Below are positions 51,714 to 60,723 of a stretch of DNA of 64,000 nucleotides, one piece after another. Location: positions 1-64,000 of the forward strand of contig JBOIDR010000007.1 of assembly GCA_050740695.1 (NCBI GenBank). Direction: 5' to 3'. Position numbers and translations under genes: made by a program. The DNA is from JACCXJ01 sp050740695 (lineage in GTDB: Bacteria; Pseudomonadota; Gammaproteobacteria; JACCXJ01). Numbering within the stretch: position 1 is the stretch's first letter; every line of letters starts with the position of its first letter. The notes under the pieces were generated by a model. It ran no database searches. It was not told the DNA's origin and was given only the letters and a program-made list of their open reading frames with translations.

Positions 51714-53288
51714 ATGGCGGCCATCCAACGTGCGCTGCTGAGCGTATCGGACAAGACCGGGCTCACCGCTCTCGGGGCTTATCTGGCGGGGCGCCACATC
51801 GAGATCCTGTCGACCGGCGGGACGGCGCGGCAGCTCCGGGATCACGGGCTGCCCGTTTTCGAGGTCGCCGACTACACCGGTGCCCCGGAGATCCTGGGCG
51901 GGCGGGTGAAGACCCTGCACCCCAAGGTCCACGGCGGCATCCTGGCCCGACGTGGTCTCGATGAGACGCTCATGGCGGCGCATGGGATCGCGCCCATCGA
52001 CCTCGTGGTCGTCAACCTCTACCCCTTCGAAGCGAGCGTCGCGCAACCCGGTTGCGGGCTCGCCGAGGCCATCGAGAACATCGATGTCGGCGGTCCTGCC
52101 ATGCTGCGGGCCGGCGCCAAGAATTACCTGTCGGTGACCGTGGTGGTGGAGCCCGCGGATTACCCCCGCCTCATCGAGGAGATGGAGGCCAACTGCGGCG
52201 TGGTGCCGGAGGAGACACGCTATGAGCTGGCGTGCAAGGCCTTCGGCCATACCGCCCACTACGACGCCGCGATCGCCCGCTATCTCGCGGCGCGGGCGGG
52301 GGGCAGCGGGCCCCCAGACTTCGTAGGATTTCCGGCGCGCCTCTGTCTGGATCTCCAGAAGCGCGAGGACCTGCGCTATGGGGAGAACCCCCACCAGCAC
52401 GGGGCCTTCTATGTCGAGCCGGCGCCCCCGGAGGGGAGCGTGGCGGCGGCGCGCATGCTCCAGGGCAAGCCGCTGTCCTACAACAACATCGCCGATGCCG
52501 ACGCGGCCCTCGAATGCGCCTTCGCCTTCCGAGACCCGGTGTGCGTGATCGTCAAGCACGCGAACCCCTGTGGCGTGGCGCTCGGCACGACCCCCTTCGA
52601 GGCCTACGAGCGCGCCTACGAGGCCGATCCGACCTCCGCCTTCGGGGGTGTCATCGCCTTCAACCAGCCGCTCGACGAGGCCACGGCGGCGGCTATCCTG
52701 CGGCGGCAGTTCGTCGAGGTGATCGCGGCCCCCGAGGTCGAGCCGGGGGCCCTTGTGACGCTCCGCGGCAAGGCCGACGTGCGCGTCCTCGCCAGCGGCT
52801 ATCCCGGATCCCCTGCGAGCCGCGGTTTCGACTGCAAGCGCGTCCAGGGCGGGCTCCTGGTCCAGGACCGGGACGATGCCGACGCCTCCCGTGATGCCCT
52901 GGAGGTCGTGACCCGGCGCGCCCCGACCGAGGCCGAGCTGTGCGATCTCCTGTTCGCCTTCCGGGTGGTCAAGTACGTGAAATCCAACGCCATCGTCTAC
53001 GCCCACCGCGGGCAGACCGTGGGCATCGGGGCCGGCCAGATGAGCCGCGTGCAGAGCGCCAGGGTCGGTGTCGCCAAGGCCGCCGAGGCGGGGCTCGGGA
53101 TAGCGGGTTCGGTCATGGCCTCGGACGCCTTCTTCCCGTTCCGCGACGGAATCGACGCCGCTGCGGGGGTCGGGGTAGCGGCCGTCATCCAGCCGGGTGG
53201 CTCGATGCGTGACCGGGAGATCATCGCCGCCGCCGATGAGCACGGGCTGGCGATGGTCCTGACGGGGATCCGTCATTTCCGCCACTGA
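51714..53288 (+). CDS. purH: AICAR transformylase / IMP cyclohydrolase
   Basis: 524 residues. N-terminal IMP cyclohydrolase domain with STGGTARQLRDHGLPV and GGRVKTLHPKVHGGILARRG; C-terminal AICAR transformylase with VIVKHANPCGVALG and KYVKSNAIVYAHRGQTVGIG, the catalytic lysine-histidine region. Catalyses the last two steps to IMP. Next to purD. Confidence 0.97.
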   Translation: MAAIQRALLSVSDKTGLTALGAYLAGRHIEILSTGGTARQLRDHGLPVFEVADYTGAPEILGGRVKTLHPKVHGGILARRGLDETLMAAHGIAPIDLVVVNLYPFEASVAQPGCGLAEAIENIDVGGPAMLRAGAKNYLSVTVVVEPADYPRLIEEMEANCGVVPEETRYELACKAFGHTAHYDAAIARYLAARAGGSGPPDFVGFPARLCLDLQKREDLRYGENPHQHGAFYVEPAPPEGSVAAARMLQGKPLSYNNIADADAALECAFAFRDPVCVIVKHANPCGVALGTTPFEAYERAYEADPTSAFGGVIAFNQPLDEATAAAILRRQFVEVIAAPEVEPGALVTLRGKADVRVLASGYPGSPASRGFDCKRVQGGLLVQDRDDADASRDALEVVTRRAPTEAELCDLLFAFRVVKYVKSNAIVYAHRGQTVGIGAGQMSRVQSARVGVAKAAEAGLGIAGSVMASDAFFPFRDGIDAAAGVGVAAVIQPGGSMRDREIIAAADEHGLAMVLTGIRHFRH

Positions 53289-53304
53289 CGATCTGAAGGT
53301 TCTG

Positions 53305-54585
53305 GTGGTCGGCGGCGGTGGCCGCGAGCACGCCCTGTGTTGGAAGCTCGCCCAATCGCCGCGCGTTTCCGAGGTCTATGTGGCGCCCGGCAACGCCGGG
53401 ACGGCCGCCGAGCCCAAGGGGCAGAACGTCGCGATCGCGTCCGAGGACCTCACGGGACTCGTGCGCTTCGCGGTTGCGAACCGGGTAGACCTCACCGTCG
53501 TCGGCCCCGAGGGACCACTCTGCGCCGGGATCGTGGATGATTTCGAAGCGGCCGGCCTGTCCTGTTTCGGGCCGAGGCGCGCGGCCGCGGCCCTCGAAGG
53601 GTCGAAGTCCTACGCCAAGGGCTTCATGAACCGGCATGCGATCCCGACCGCCGCCGGGGAGGGCTTTTCCGATCTCGATGCGGCGCGTGCCCACCTCTCG
53701 CGCCACGCTCTCCCGCTGGTCGTGAAGGCCGATGGCCTTTGCGCCGGGAAAGGGGTCGTGATCGCGCATACCCGAGGTGAAGCGCTCGCGGCGGCCGAGG
53801 CGATGCTGTCCGGAAAGGCCTTCGGTGCGGCCGGCCGGCGCATCGTGGTCGAGGCGTTCCTCGACGGAGAGGAGGCCAGCTTCATCGCGCTCTGCGACGG
53901 GCGGGAGGCCCTGCCGCTGCAAAGCTCCCAGGACCATAAGGCGCTTGGGGACGGCGATCGGGGCCCCAATACCGGGGGCATGGGCGCCTACTCCCCGGCC
54001 CCGGTGCTCGGCCCCGCGGTCCATGAGTGCGTGATGCGAGAGGTGATCGCCCCGGCCTTGCGCGGTATGGCGGAGGAAGGCCATCCCTATCGGGGGTTTC
54101 TGTACGCCGGGCTCATGATCGCGCCCGATGGGAGCCCGCGCGTGCTCGAGTTCAACTGCCGCCTGGGGGACCCCGAGGCCCAGGTGCTGCTCATGCGCCT
54201 GTGCTCGGACCTGGTCGAGCCTCTGGAAGCGGCGCTCGCCGGCCATCTGGCCGGGCTCGCGCCGGAGTGGGATCCGCGTCCCGCGCTCGGGGTGGTGCTG
54301 GCCGCCCGGGGCTATCCGGGCACATACCGCAAGGGCGACGTGATCACGGGCCTTCGGGACGCCGGCGATGCGGACACCCGGATCTTCCATGCGGGGACGG
54401 TCGCCGTGGGCGGCGCGGTGGTCACGGGGGGCGGCCGGGTCGCCTCGGTGTGCGCGCTCGGCGGCACGGTCGGCGAGGCCAGGTGGCGAGCCTACGAACG
54501 GCTGTCCCGGATCCACTTCGAGGGCATGCATTACCGCTGCGACGTCGGCGATCGGGCGATCGCGCGAGAGCGCGTCCGCTCGTAG
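53305..54585 (+). CDS. purD: Phosphoribosylamine-glycine ligase
   Basis: About 426 residues, ATP-grasp enzyme. The family begins MKVLVVGGGGREHAL; here the frame reads LKVLVVGGGGREHAL with no ATG. Candidate starts are GTG at 53305 (GAAGG lies six bases upstream, used here), CTG at 53293 or ATT at 53275. Further motifs are PLVVKADGLCAGKGVVIAHT and EFNCRLGDPEAQVLLMRL. Ends LVRS-type short tail. Paired with purH. Confidence 0.95.
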   Translation: MVGGGGREHALCWKLAQSPRVSEVYVAPGNAGTAAEPKGQNVAIASEDLTGLVRFAVANRVDLTVVGPEGPLCAGIVDDFEAAGLSCFGPRRAAAALEGSKSYAKGFMNRHAIPTAAGEGFSDLDAARAHLSRHALPLVVKADGLCAGKGVVIAHTRGEALAAAEAMLSGKAFGAAGRRIVVEAFLDGEEASFIALCDGREALPLQSSQDHKALGDGDRGPNTGGMGAYSPAPVLGPAVHECVMREVIAPALRGMAEEGHPYRGFLYAGLMIAPDGSPRVLEFNCRLGDPEAQVLLMRLCSDLVEPLEAALAGHLAGLAPEWDPRPALGVVLAARGYPGTYRKGDVITGLRDAGDADTRIFHAGTVAVGGAVVTGGGRVASVCALGGTVGEARWRAYERLSRIHFEGMHYRCDVGDRAIARERVRS

Positions 54586-54602
54586 TGCGATGACCGTCCA
54601 TG

Positions 54603-54619
54603 TGTGCCATACTGGTGCG
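54603..54619 (+). promoter_or_regulatory. NtrC-like binding site
   Basis: TGTGCC-ATACT-GGTGCG matches the NtrC consensus TGCACC-N5-GGTGCA at 9 of 12 positions and keeps its dyad. It lies about 90 bp upstream of the sigma-54 element, a normal activator distance. Confidence 0.5.
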
Positions 54620-54705
54620 CCGGCGGGGAGTGGTGTGTTGTCCGTGGCCTCCGGCTATTAAGCTATTGGGTTGAATATAAAGACAATCAACTGATTCCAG
54701 GCCTA

Positions 54706-54720
54706 TGGCACGGGGTATGC
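54706..54720 (+). promoter_or_regulatory. Sigma-54 (-24/-12) promoter
   Basis: TGGCACGGGGTATGC matches TGGCAC-N5-TTGC with the required 10-bp spacing between GG and GC; only one T of the -12 element differs. A start near 54732 leaves a leader of about 155 bases before the porin gene. Confidence 0.6.
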
Positions 54721-54885
54721 CGAACGTGCTGGAAAATAACGCAGTCACGAAATAGGCGTGGTGACGGGCACCCGACCGAGCGCCTCGCGAGCACAGGAAA
54801 CCAGTTCCCAACATCCGAGACGCGCCCAATGACGAGTGGGTTTGCGATAACTTTCGATAATCGTTTGGCTGGGAGGAGAGGAGCG

Positions 54886-56154
54886 ATGAAAAGCGCATAT
54901 TACGTAGCGATCACCCTGCTCGGCGGGGTTTCCATGGTCTATGCCCAAGAGGAGGAGTCCACAGGCGAGGCAGCGGGAAGTGAGACAACCGCACCCTCTG
55001 GGATGATCGGTGAATCCTTCGGATACGATATTAATAGCGCTCCCGTGCTCCAGTCACTGGGGGTTACGGTTGGAGCTTGGTTCGCGGCCGGAGTCACCTA
55101 TAATCCAGATATCCCCGATGATGAATTCAACGGTCTTACCACGTTTGCCGATCGGGCCAATACCATCATGCCCAATCAGTTCAATCTATACTTCGAGCGG
55201 GCGACGAACAAGGAAGGTGACCAGTTTGATTTGGGCTTTAGGGCCGATCTTATGATCGGTAGCGATGCACGTTTTACCCAAGCTACCGGTCTCGACGACG
55301 AAGTCGTTCAAGATCCGTTTGACGGAGGGCCGAGGTTCTTTGATTTCGCCGCACCTCAGCTATATCTCGAGATGTTCATGCCGCTAGGCAATGGGCTTAG
55401 CGCCAAGATAGGGCACTTCTATACGCCGATCGGTTACGAGGTCGTACCCGCAACCGGTAATTTCTTCTCTACCCATGCCTATACGATGCAGTATGGGGAA
55501 CCTTTTACCCATACAGGCGTGTTATTTAGCTATCCTCTAACCGGAAATTTCACGCTCACGGCAGGGGCGGTGAATGGTTGGGATAATTGGGACGTGAATC
55601 CAGAACGCTTTAGCGGTCTAGGAGGATTGACATGGACCAGCGATAGCGGCGCTACTTCCGCGACCATTACGGGCGTTTCCGGTGACGACAAATTGAGTGG
55701 TGAGAATCGCTCACTTTATAGTATCGTGATTAGCCACCAATTAGTGGAACATCTCACCTGGGTATTGCAGCACGATAATGGGGCCGTGAAGGATGCGGAT
55801 TCGCGCGGAACCGGAGAAGCCCGCTGGTACGGTATAAACTCCTACTTATTCTACGATGTGAATGATTCGTTGCGCGCCGGGCTACGCGGCGAGTGGTTCC
55901 ACGACGATGAAGGCTTTCAGGTTGCCCCCATTGGATTTGGGAATCGTGCTGGTCCCGGCTTCGGAACCGGCGCAAGCTACTATGCGATCACAGCCGGATT
56001 GAACTGGAAGCCGTATACCTGGCTCGTCGTCCGTCCTGAAGTCCGGTATGATTGGGCAGATTTATCCGCCCCACCGGGTACGTCAGAGCCCTTTGACGGC
56101 GGCACCGATGAAGAGCAATTGTTGTTTGCGACCGATTTCGTCATCACCTTCTGA
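54886..56154 (+). CDS. Outer-membrane beta-barrel porin, OmpL-like (BBP2 type)
   Basis: 422 residues from the ATG at 54886, with GGAGGAGAGGAG just upstream. Signal peptide MKSAYYVAITLLGGVSMVYA. The body alternates beta strands and turns rich in Gly, Asn and Asp (FNLYFERATNKEGDQFDLGF; AGLNWKPYTWLVVRPEVRYD) and ends in a phenylalanine, the outer-membrane assembly signal. It fits the putative beta-barrel porin-2 family. The sigma-54 promoter and the following PII and AmtB genes suggest a porin for nitrogen-limited growth, perhaps passing ammonium, urea or amino acids. The gene is less GC-rich than its neighbours. Confidence 0.8.
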   Translation: MKSAYYVAITLLGGVSMVYAQEEESTGEAAGSETTAPSGMIGESFGYDINSAPVLQSLGVTVGAWFAAGVTYNPDIPDDEFNGLTTFADRANTIMPNQFNLYFERATNKEGDQFDLGFRADLMIGSDARFTQATGLDDEVVQDPFDGGPRFFDFAAPQLYLEMFMPLGNGLSAKIGHFYTPIGYEVVPATGNFFSTHAYTMQYGEPFTHTGVLFSYPLTGNFTLTAGAVNGWDNWDVNPERFSGLGGLTWTSDSGATSATITGVSGDDKLSGENRSLYSIVISHQLVEHLTWVLQHDNGAVKDADSRGTGEARWYGINSYLFYDVNDSLRAGLRGEWFHDDEGFQVAPIGFGNRAGPGFGTGASYYAITAGLNWKPYTWLVVRPEVRYDWADLSAPPGTSEPFDGGTDEEQLLFATDFVITF

Positions 56155-56311
56155 ATTGGACCTGGTTGTTTGGAATAACGTAATTCAATGTTTGAGCGGA
56201 TGGGCCGGATGCCGTGGCTTCTCTCTCGAGCAGCACCAACTGTAACGGAACCGTGGTATTCATGGTGTCGTCATTACAGTGCGGTCGGCGTCATGAGTCT
56301 CGAAAAACAGG

Positions 56312-56345
56312 GGACGGCGGGGCCGATTCGCTCGGTCCGCCGTCC
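56312..56345 (+). terminator. Strong hairpin between porin and PII gene
   Basis: GGACGGCGG pairs perfectly with CCGCCGTCC and the interior GGCCGA/TCGGTC extends the stem to about 15 bp. No T-run follows, so it could trim or attenuate transcription rather than end it. Confidence 0.4.
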
Positions 56346-56389
56346 GGCGGTTTATGGGCGGCACAGGAGTCTCAGCACGAGGTAGATCT

Positions 56390-56728
56390 ATGAAACTGGT
56401 TACGGCAATCATCAAACCCTTCAAGCTCGACGATGCCCGGGAGGCCTTGTCGGAGGTGGGGGTGCAAGGTATCACCGTCACGGAGGTCAAGGGCTTCGGG
56501 CGGCAGAAGGGGCACACGGAGCTCTACCGTGGCGCCGAATACGTGGTGGACTTCCTGCCCAAGGTCAAGGTCGAGGTCGCGGTCACGGACGAACAGGTCG
56601 AGCCGGTCGTCGAGGCCATCATCAAGGCCACCAGCACCGGGAAGATCGGGGACGGGAAGATCTTCGTCTACGATCTGGCTCAGGTGATCCGGATCCGCAC
56701 CGGTGAGACCGGCGCCGATGCTCTCTGA
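56390..56728 (+). CDS. glnK: PII nitrogen regulatory protein
   Basis: 112 residues from MKLVTAIIKPFKLDDAREAL. The T-loop KGHTELYRGAEYVVDFLPKV carries the uridylylated Tyr51, and TGKIGDGKIFVYDLAQVIRI is the second PII signature; the ATP/2-oxoglutarate contacts are in place. Called GlnK rather than GlnB because amtB follows by 43 bp, and GlnK blocks AmtB when nitrogen is plentiful. Confidence 0.93.
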   Translation: MKLVTAIIKPFKLDDAREALSEVGVQGITVTEVKGFGRQKGHTELYRGAEYVVDFLPKVKVEVAVTDEQVEPVVEAIIKATSTGKIGDGKIFVYDLAQVIRIRTGETGADAL

Positions 56729-56771
56729 GGGGCGCTTGCGAGCGATGTATAGAATGTAGGGGGGAAAAGCA

Positions 56772-58229
56772 ATGAAGAGGCTAGTGCGCCCCGTGGGGCA
56801 CATGGGGAGGGTGGGGATCTTGCTGTTCGCGGTTTTCGGGATCGCCTGGATGGTCCCGTCCATGGCGCAAGAGGAAGGGGCCCTGCCGGAGGGCCGAGTC
56901 ACGGCCCCGGAGGCCGAAGCGGAGACCCCGGTCGTCGAAGAAACGGTGGTCGAAGAGACCGCCGTCGCTGAAGAACCGTCGGCTCCGACCCTGAATTCCG
57001 GGGACACGGCCTGGATGCTGGCCGCGACGGCCTTGGTCTTGTTCATGACCGTTCCCGGGCTCGCGTTGTTCTATGCCGGTATGGTGCGGGCCAAGAACGT
57101 GCTGTCGGTCCTCATGCAGTGTTTCGCGATCACCTCGCTGGTCACGGTATTGTGGATGGCGGCGGGCTACAGCATGGCCTTCGACACCACGGGCATGGAG
57201 AAAGGGGTGGTCAATCTCTTCTCCTTCGTCGGGAGCCTCAACAAGGCCTTTCTGGAGGGGGTGACCCGCGACAGCCTTACTCTGGCGATACCGGAGACGG
57301 TCTTCATGACCTTCCAGGCAACCTTCGCGGTCATCACCCCGGCACTCATCGTCGGTGCCTTTGCCGAGCGCATGAAGTTCTCGGCACTGTTGTGGTTCAT
57401 GGGGCTGTGGCTGCTCCTGGTCTACGCCCCGATCGCGCACATGGTCTGGAGCGGGGACGGCGCGCTGATGTGGGACTGGGGCGTACTCGACTTCGCGGGC
57501 GGCACGGTGGTACACATCAACGCCGGGATCGCCGGGATCGTCGCCGCCCTCGTGCTCGGCAAACGCAAGGGCTATCCCACAACCGCCATGCCGCCCCACA
57601 ACCTGGCCTTCACGGTGGTCGGGGCCTCCATGCTGTGGGTCGGGTGGTTCGGCTTCAACGCCGGCAGCGCCGTGGCGGCAGACGGCAATGCCGGCATGGC
57701 CATGGCCGTCACCCAGATCGCGACCGCCACCGCGGCGCTCGCCTGGATGTTCAGCGAATGGCTGGCACACGGGAAACCGAGCGTGCTCGGGATCGCCTCG
57801 GGGGCGGTCGCCGGCCTCGTGGCGATCACGCCGGCCTCGGGCACGGCCGGCCCAATGGGCGCGCTATTGATCGGCGCGGTGGCGGGTACCGCTTGCTTCT
57901 TAGCCTCCACGAAGCTCAAGCGTGCCTGCGGTTACGACGACTCGCTGGATGTATTCGGCGTTCACGCTGTCGGCGGCATCGTCGGCGCCGTCCTGACGGG
58001 CGTGTGTGCCGGGACGCTCGGGGGCAAGGGGGTAACGGAGGGATTCACGCTCGGCGAGCAGGTCATTGCCCAGTGCAAGGCCGTCGGCATGACCATCGCG
58101 TACACCAGCATCATGAGCTTCATTCTGCTCAAGCTGCTCGATATCATCATCGGCCTCCGCGTGACCGAGGATCAAGAGAGCGAGGGACTGGACATCGCCC
58201 TCCACGACGAGCGAGGCTACAGCCTCTAG
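56772..58229 (+). CDS. amtB: Ammonium transporter AmtB
   Basis: 485 residues. A signal peptide (to about residue 32) is followed by an acidic linker with the near-repeat VVEETVVEETAVAEE before the first of 11 transmembrane helices. Pore features are present: FQATFAVITPALIVGAFAER, the first pore histidine in VVHINAGIAGIVAALVLGK and the second in DVFGVHAVGGIVGAVLTG. The C-terminal tail (RVTEDQESEGLDIALHDERG) ends with the motif that binds GlnK. Confidence 0.95.
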   Translation: MKRLVRPVGHMGRVGILLFAVFGIAWMVPSMAQEEGALPEGRVTAPEAEAETPVVEETVVEETAVAEEPSAPTLNSGDTAWMLAATALVLFMTVPGLALFYAGMVRAKNVLSVLMQCFAITSLVTVLWMAAGYSMAFDTTGMEKGVVNLFSFVGSLNKAFLEGVTRDSLTLAIPETVFMTFQATFAVITPALIVGAFAERMKFSALLWFMGLWLLLVYAPIAHMVWSGDGALMWDWGVLDFAGGTVVHINAGIAGIVAALVLGKRKGYPTTAMPPHNLAFTVVGASMLWVGWFGFNAGSAVAADGNAGMAMAVTQIATATAALAWMFSEWLAHGKPSVLGIASGAVAGLVAITPASGTAGPMGALLIGAVAGTACFLASTKLKRACGYDDSLDVFGVHAVGGIVGAVLTGVCAGTLGGKGVTEGFTLGEQVIAQCKAVGMTIAYTSIMSFILLKLLDIIIGLRVTEDQESEGLDIALHDERGYSL

Positions 58230-58336
58230 TCCGCATTTACGCCACCGCCCATCGCGAGGCCGCCGAGCGGATCGGCGGTCGTAGCAGGGGGGTGGTGGGA
58301 AATACGGGCTGGGGGAAACCGCTGGTGTGGGTCCCC

Positions 58337-58364
58337 GCGGGCGCTTCGGCGCCCGCTTTTTTTT
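58337..58364 (+). terminator. Rho-independent terminator of the glnK-amtB unit
   Basis: GCGGGCGC-TTCG-GCGCCCGC, a perfect 8-bp stem with a UUCG loop, followed by eight T residues. Confidence 0.95.
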
Positions 58365-58407
58365 CCGAGACGGGCCACCTCGACCGGTCGGCGGAGCCCG
58401 TCGCTCT

Positions 58408-58691
58408 CTACAGGCTCTTGTAGGTGCCGTCGTAGTAGGGCGCGGTGGCGGTGTGCTTGCGGCCGCACGTTTTTTCCTCTCATCCACGGTGAACTGCACG
58501 GGCGCGAACCGGGCGCCCGGATGCCATCTGTCGCAGAACGGCTGATTGCGCGACCGGCCACAGGCGCACCAATAGTAGGTGCCGGGGTCCAAATCCAGAC
58601 CGTAGGGCGCTTTCTGCGGAGACACCGGTGTACTTATAGCACTCCGTTCCGATTTGGAGTCCTGAGCGGGTTGAATGCGCCGCCGCCGCAC
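58408..58691 (-). pseudogene. CDGSH iron-sulfur protein gene, frameshifted
   Basis: The first CDGSH motif is complete: YWCACGRSRNQPFCDRWH (C-x-C-x2-S-x3-P-x-C-D-x3-H) at about residues 41-56, coordinating a 2Fe-2S cluster. After VDERK, in a run of six A bases, the frame shifts; the third frame continues TCGRKHTATAPYYDGTYKSL to a stop at 58408. That is recognisably the second CDGSH repeat, but its C, C and H ligands read R, Y and Y. So the gene is both frameshifted and stripped of its second cluster. Start uncertain; the only in-frame ATG is at 58691. Confidence 0.6.
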
Positions 58692-58796
58692 AGCATCCGA
58701 TGGCCCGGACCATGCCGTCCGCTATGCTAAGCTAAGATTGAAGGATTTTTCCTACCAAACGCCTGCGGCGTCCATCAGTTATCGATACAAGCTCGC

Positions 58797-59855
58797 ATGA
58801 CAGAGCAGCCTCATCGCCCGCGCTCCGGGCAGTTCGAACCCCCGCCGGGAGTGGCCGCCGAGCTATTCCAGGCGCTTCTGCGCAAGGGCCACCCCCAGTC
58901 GCTGGGGTCGGGGACCGTGCTGTTTCATGCCGGTGACTCGGACCGCAGCGCCTATTATCTATTGTCAGGGGAGATGCGCTTGACCGACGAGCGCGGCGCC
59001 AGCGAACACCTGCGCGCCGGGACACCGGCCGCGAGGCGCCCGATCGCCCACCGCCTGCCGCGCACCGTGACCGCCATCGCCGCAGCCGACTGCAAGGTGG
59101 TCCGATTCGATCGCGAGGTCCTGGAGGCAGGCGCCTCGCGCGACACGCCGGGCGGGATCCAGGTTACCGAGATCCGTTCCGGTACCGGCCTCGCGCGGGA
59201 CGAAGGCGCCTCGGACGACTGGATGACCCGCTTGCTGCAGTCCGGCACCTTCTCCCGCCTGCCGCCCGCCAAGCTCCAAGCCTTGTTCTTGCGCATCCAG
59301 GAACGGCCGGTGAGCGCGGGCGAGGTCATCGTGCGGCAAGGGGAGGAGGGTGACTGCTTTTACATCATCAAGCTCGGAAGGGCCAAGGTGACCCGGTCCT
59401 TGAAGGTCGGCACCGATCTGACCCTCGCGCAACTTTCGGCCGGCGATGGGTTCGGCGAGGAGGCACTGCTCACCGGGGCCGCGCGCAACGCCAGCGTCAC
59501 GATGCTGACCGACGGGGTGGTGATGCGGCTTTCGAGACAGGATTTCGACGAATTGCTTCGCGAGACGACCGTCCGGAGGCTGTCCTTCTCGGATGCCCAG
59601 GAGAGGAAAGGGGCAATATGGATCGACGTGCGGCTGGAGCGCGAGCATCAGGGTGGGGCCATCGCAGGCAGCATCAACATCCCCTTGTTCATGATCCGTC
59701 TGAAGGCCGACGCCCTGGACCCCAAGAAAGACTACATCGTCTACTGTGACACCGGCCAGCGAAGCGCCGCTGCGGCCTTCCTTTTGACCGGCCGGGGACT
59801 CAACGTCTATATGCTGGACGGAGGCCTGGCCGCCGCGCAGCCATCCCGTGCCTGA
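58797..59855 (+). CDS. Double cyclic-nucleotide-binding protein with rhodanese domain
   Basis: 352 residues. A first cNMP-binding fold (about 25-110: GSGTVLFHAGDSDRSAYYLL) lacks the phosphate-binding arginine motif; a second (130-250) has QGEEGDCFYIIKLGRAKVTR and the phosphate-binding-cassette-like GDGFGEEALLTGAARNASV. A C-terminal rhodanese domain (265-345) has active-site YCDTGQRSAAAAFLL with the catalytic cysteine. No DNA-binding helix-turn-helix is present, so this is probably a sensor or sulfurtransferase rather than a transcription factor. Overlaps aroE by eight bases. Confidence 0.88.
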   Translation: MTEQPHRPRSGQFEPPPGVAAELFQALLRKGHPQSLGSGTVLFHAGDSDRSAYYLLSGEMRLTDERGASEHLRAGTPAARRPIAHRLPRTVTAIAAADCKVVRFDREVLEAGASRDTPGGIQVTEIRSGTGLARDEGASDDWMTRLLQSGTFSRLPPAKLQALFLRIQERPVSAGEVIVRQGEEGDCFYIIKLGRAKVTRSLKVGTDLTLAQLSAGDGFGEEALLTGAARNASVTMLTDGVVMRLSRQDFDELLRETTVRRLSFSDAQERKGAIWIDVRLEREHQGGAIAGSINIPLFMIRLKADALDPKKDYIVYCDTGQRSAAAAFLLTGRGLNVYMLDGGLAAAQPSRA

Positions 59856-60723
59856 TCCCCCGCTGCCGGCCCCTGAAACATACCATCGGGGGCGCCTCGC
59901 CCCATGCCTGGACCATTACGCGGTTATGGGGAACCCGGTCGGCCATAGCCTGTCGCCCGAGATCCATGCCGCGTTCGCGCGGGAGACCGGAGAGCCCATC
60001 CGCTATACGGCCGAACTGGTGTCTCTCGAAGGCTTGACCGCAGCGGTCACGGCGTTCTTCGAGGCGGGCGGAAAGGGCCTCAACATCACGCTGCCTTTCA
60101 AACAGGCGGCCTTCCGGCTGTGCCGCCGGCCTAGCGAGCGCGCGCGGGTGGCCGGGGCGGTCAACACCTTATGGTACTCGCCGGACGGGGTTCTTCACGG
60201 TGACAACACCGATGGTGCCGGCCTGGTGCGCGACCTCATCGGCAATCACGATACCGGGCTCGCAGGGCTTCGGGTCCTTTTGCTCGGGGCGGGCGGGGCC
60301 GTGCGCGGGGTTATCGGGCCGATCCTGGAGAAGCGGCCGGCCGCGGTGGTCTGCGCCAACCGCACCCTGTCCAAGGCACTGGATTTGGGTCGAGACTTTC
60401 AGGGCCTCGGACTAGCCGAGGCCTGCGATTTTTCCGATCTGGCCGGCCGGGAGTTCGATGTCATCGTCAACGGCACTTCGGCGAGCCTGGCGGGCCGGCT
60501 TCCGCCGCTGCCGGACGGGATCCTGCGCAAGGGGGGGTGTTGCTACGATCTCGTGTATGCGCGAGCCCCCACCCCCTTCGTGCAGTGGGGGGTGCACCAG
60601 GGCGCGTCGCTCGCCATCGACGGTTTGGGCATGCTGGTGGAGCAGGCCGCCGAGTCGTTTTTCATCTGGCGCGGGGTTCGGCCCAAGACGCGGCCCGTCA
60701 TCGAGAGGTTGCGGGGACCGTAG
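59848..60723 (+). CDS. aroE: Shikimate dehydrogenase
   Basis: 291 residues from GTG. Substrate site YAVMGNPVGHSLSPEIHAAF, catalytic lysine in GLNITLPFKQAA, aspartate in GDNTDGAGLVRDL, and NADP Rossmann loop LLLGAGGAVRGVIGPILEK. Reduces 3-dehydroshikimate. About 20 residues precede the usual start, so YAVMG-type homologues would begin near 59920. Translationally coupled to the upstream gene. Confidence 0.93.
   Translation: MPDPPLPAPETYHRGRLAPCLDHYAVMGNPVGHSLSPEIHAAFARETGEPIRYTAELVSLEGLTAAVTAFFEAGGKGLNITLPFKQAAFRLCRRPSERARVAGAVNTLWYSPDGVLHGDNTDGAGLVRDLIGNHDTGLAGLRVLLLGAGGAVRGVIGPILEKRPAAVVCANRTLSKALDLGRDFQGLGLAEACDFSDLAGREFDVIVNGTSASLAGRLPPLPDGILRKGGCCYDLVYARAPTPFVQWGVHQGASLAIDGLGMLVEQAAESFFIWRGVRPKTRPVIERLRGP

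Noticed and set aside
51513..53285. 590-codon frame antisense to purH and fis
   Set aside because: Shadow; purH motifs are complete on the plus strand.
56155..56389. Second sigma-54 promoter directly before glnK
   Set aside because: No TGGC-N-TTGC pair with correct spacing could be found in this spacer.
57900..58690. Minus-strand frame running from the CDGSH gene deep into amtB
   Set aside because: Only the first 75 codons are coding; the rest is antisense to amtB beyond the frameshift.
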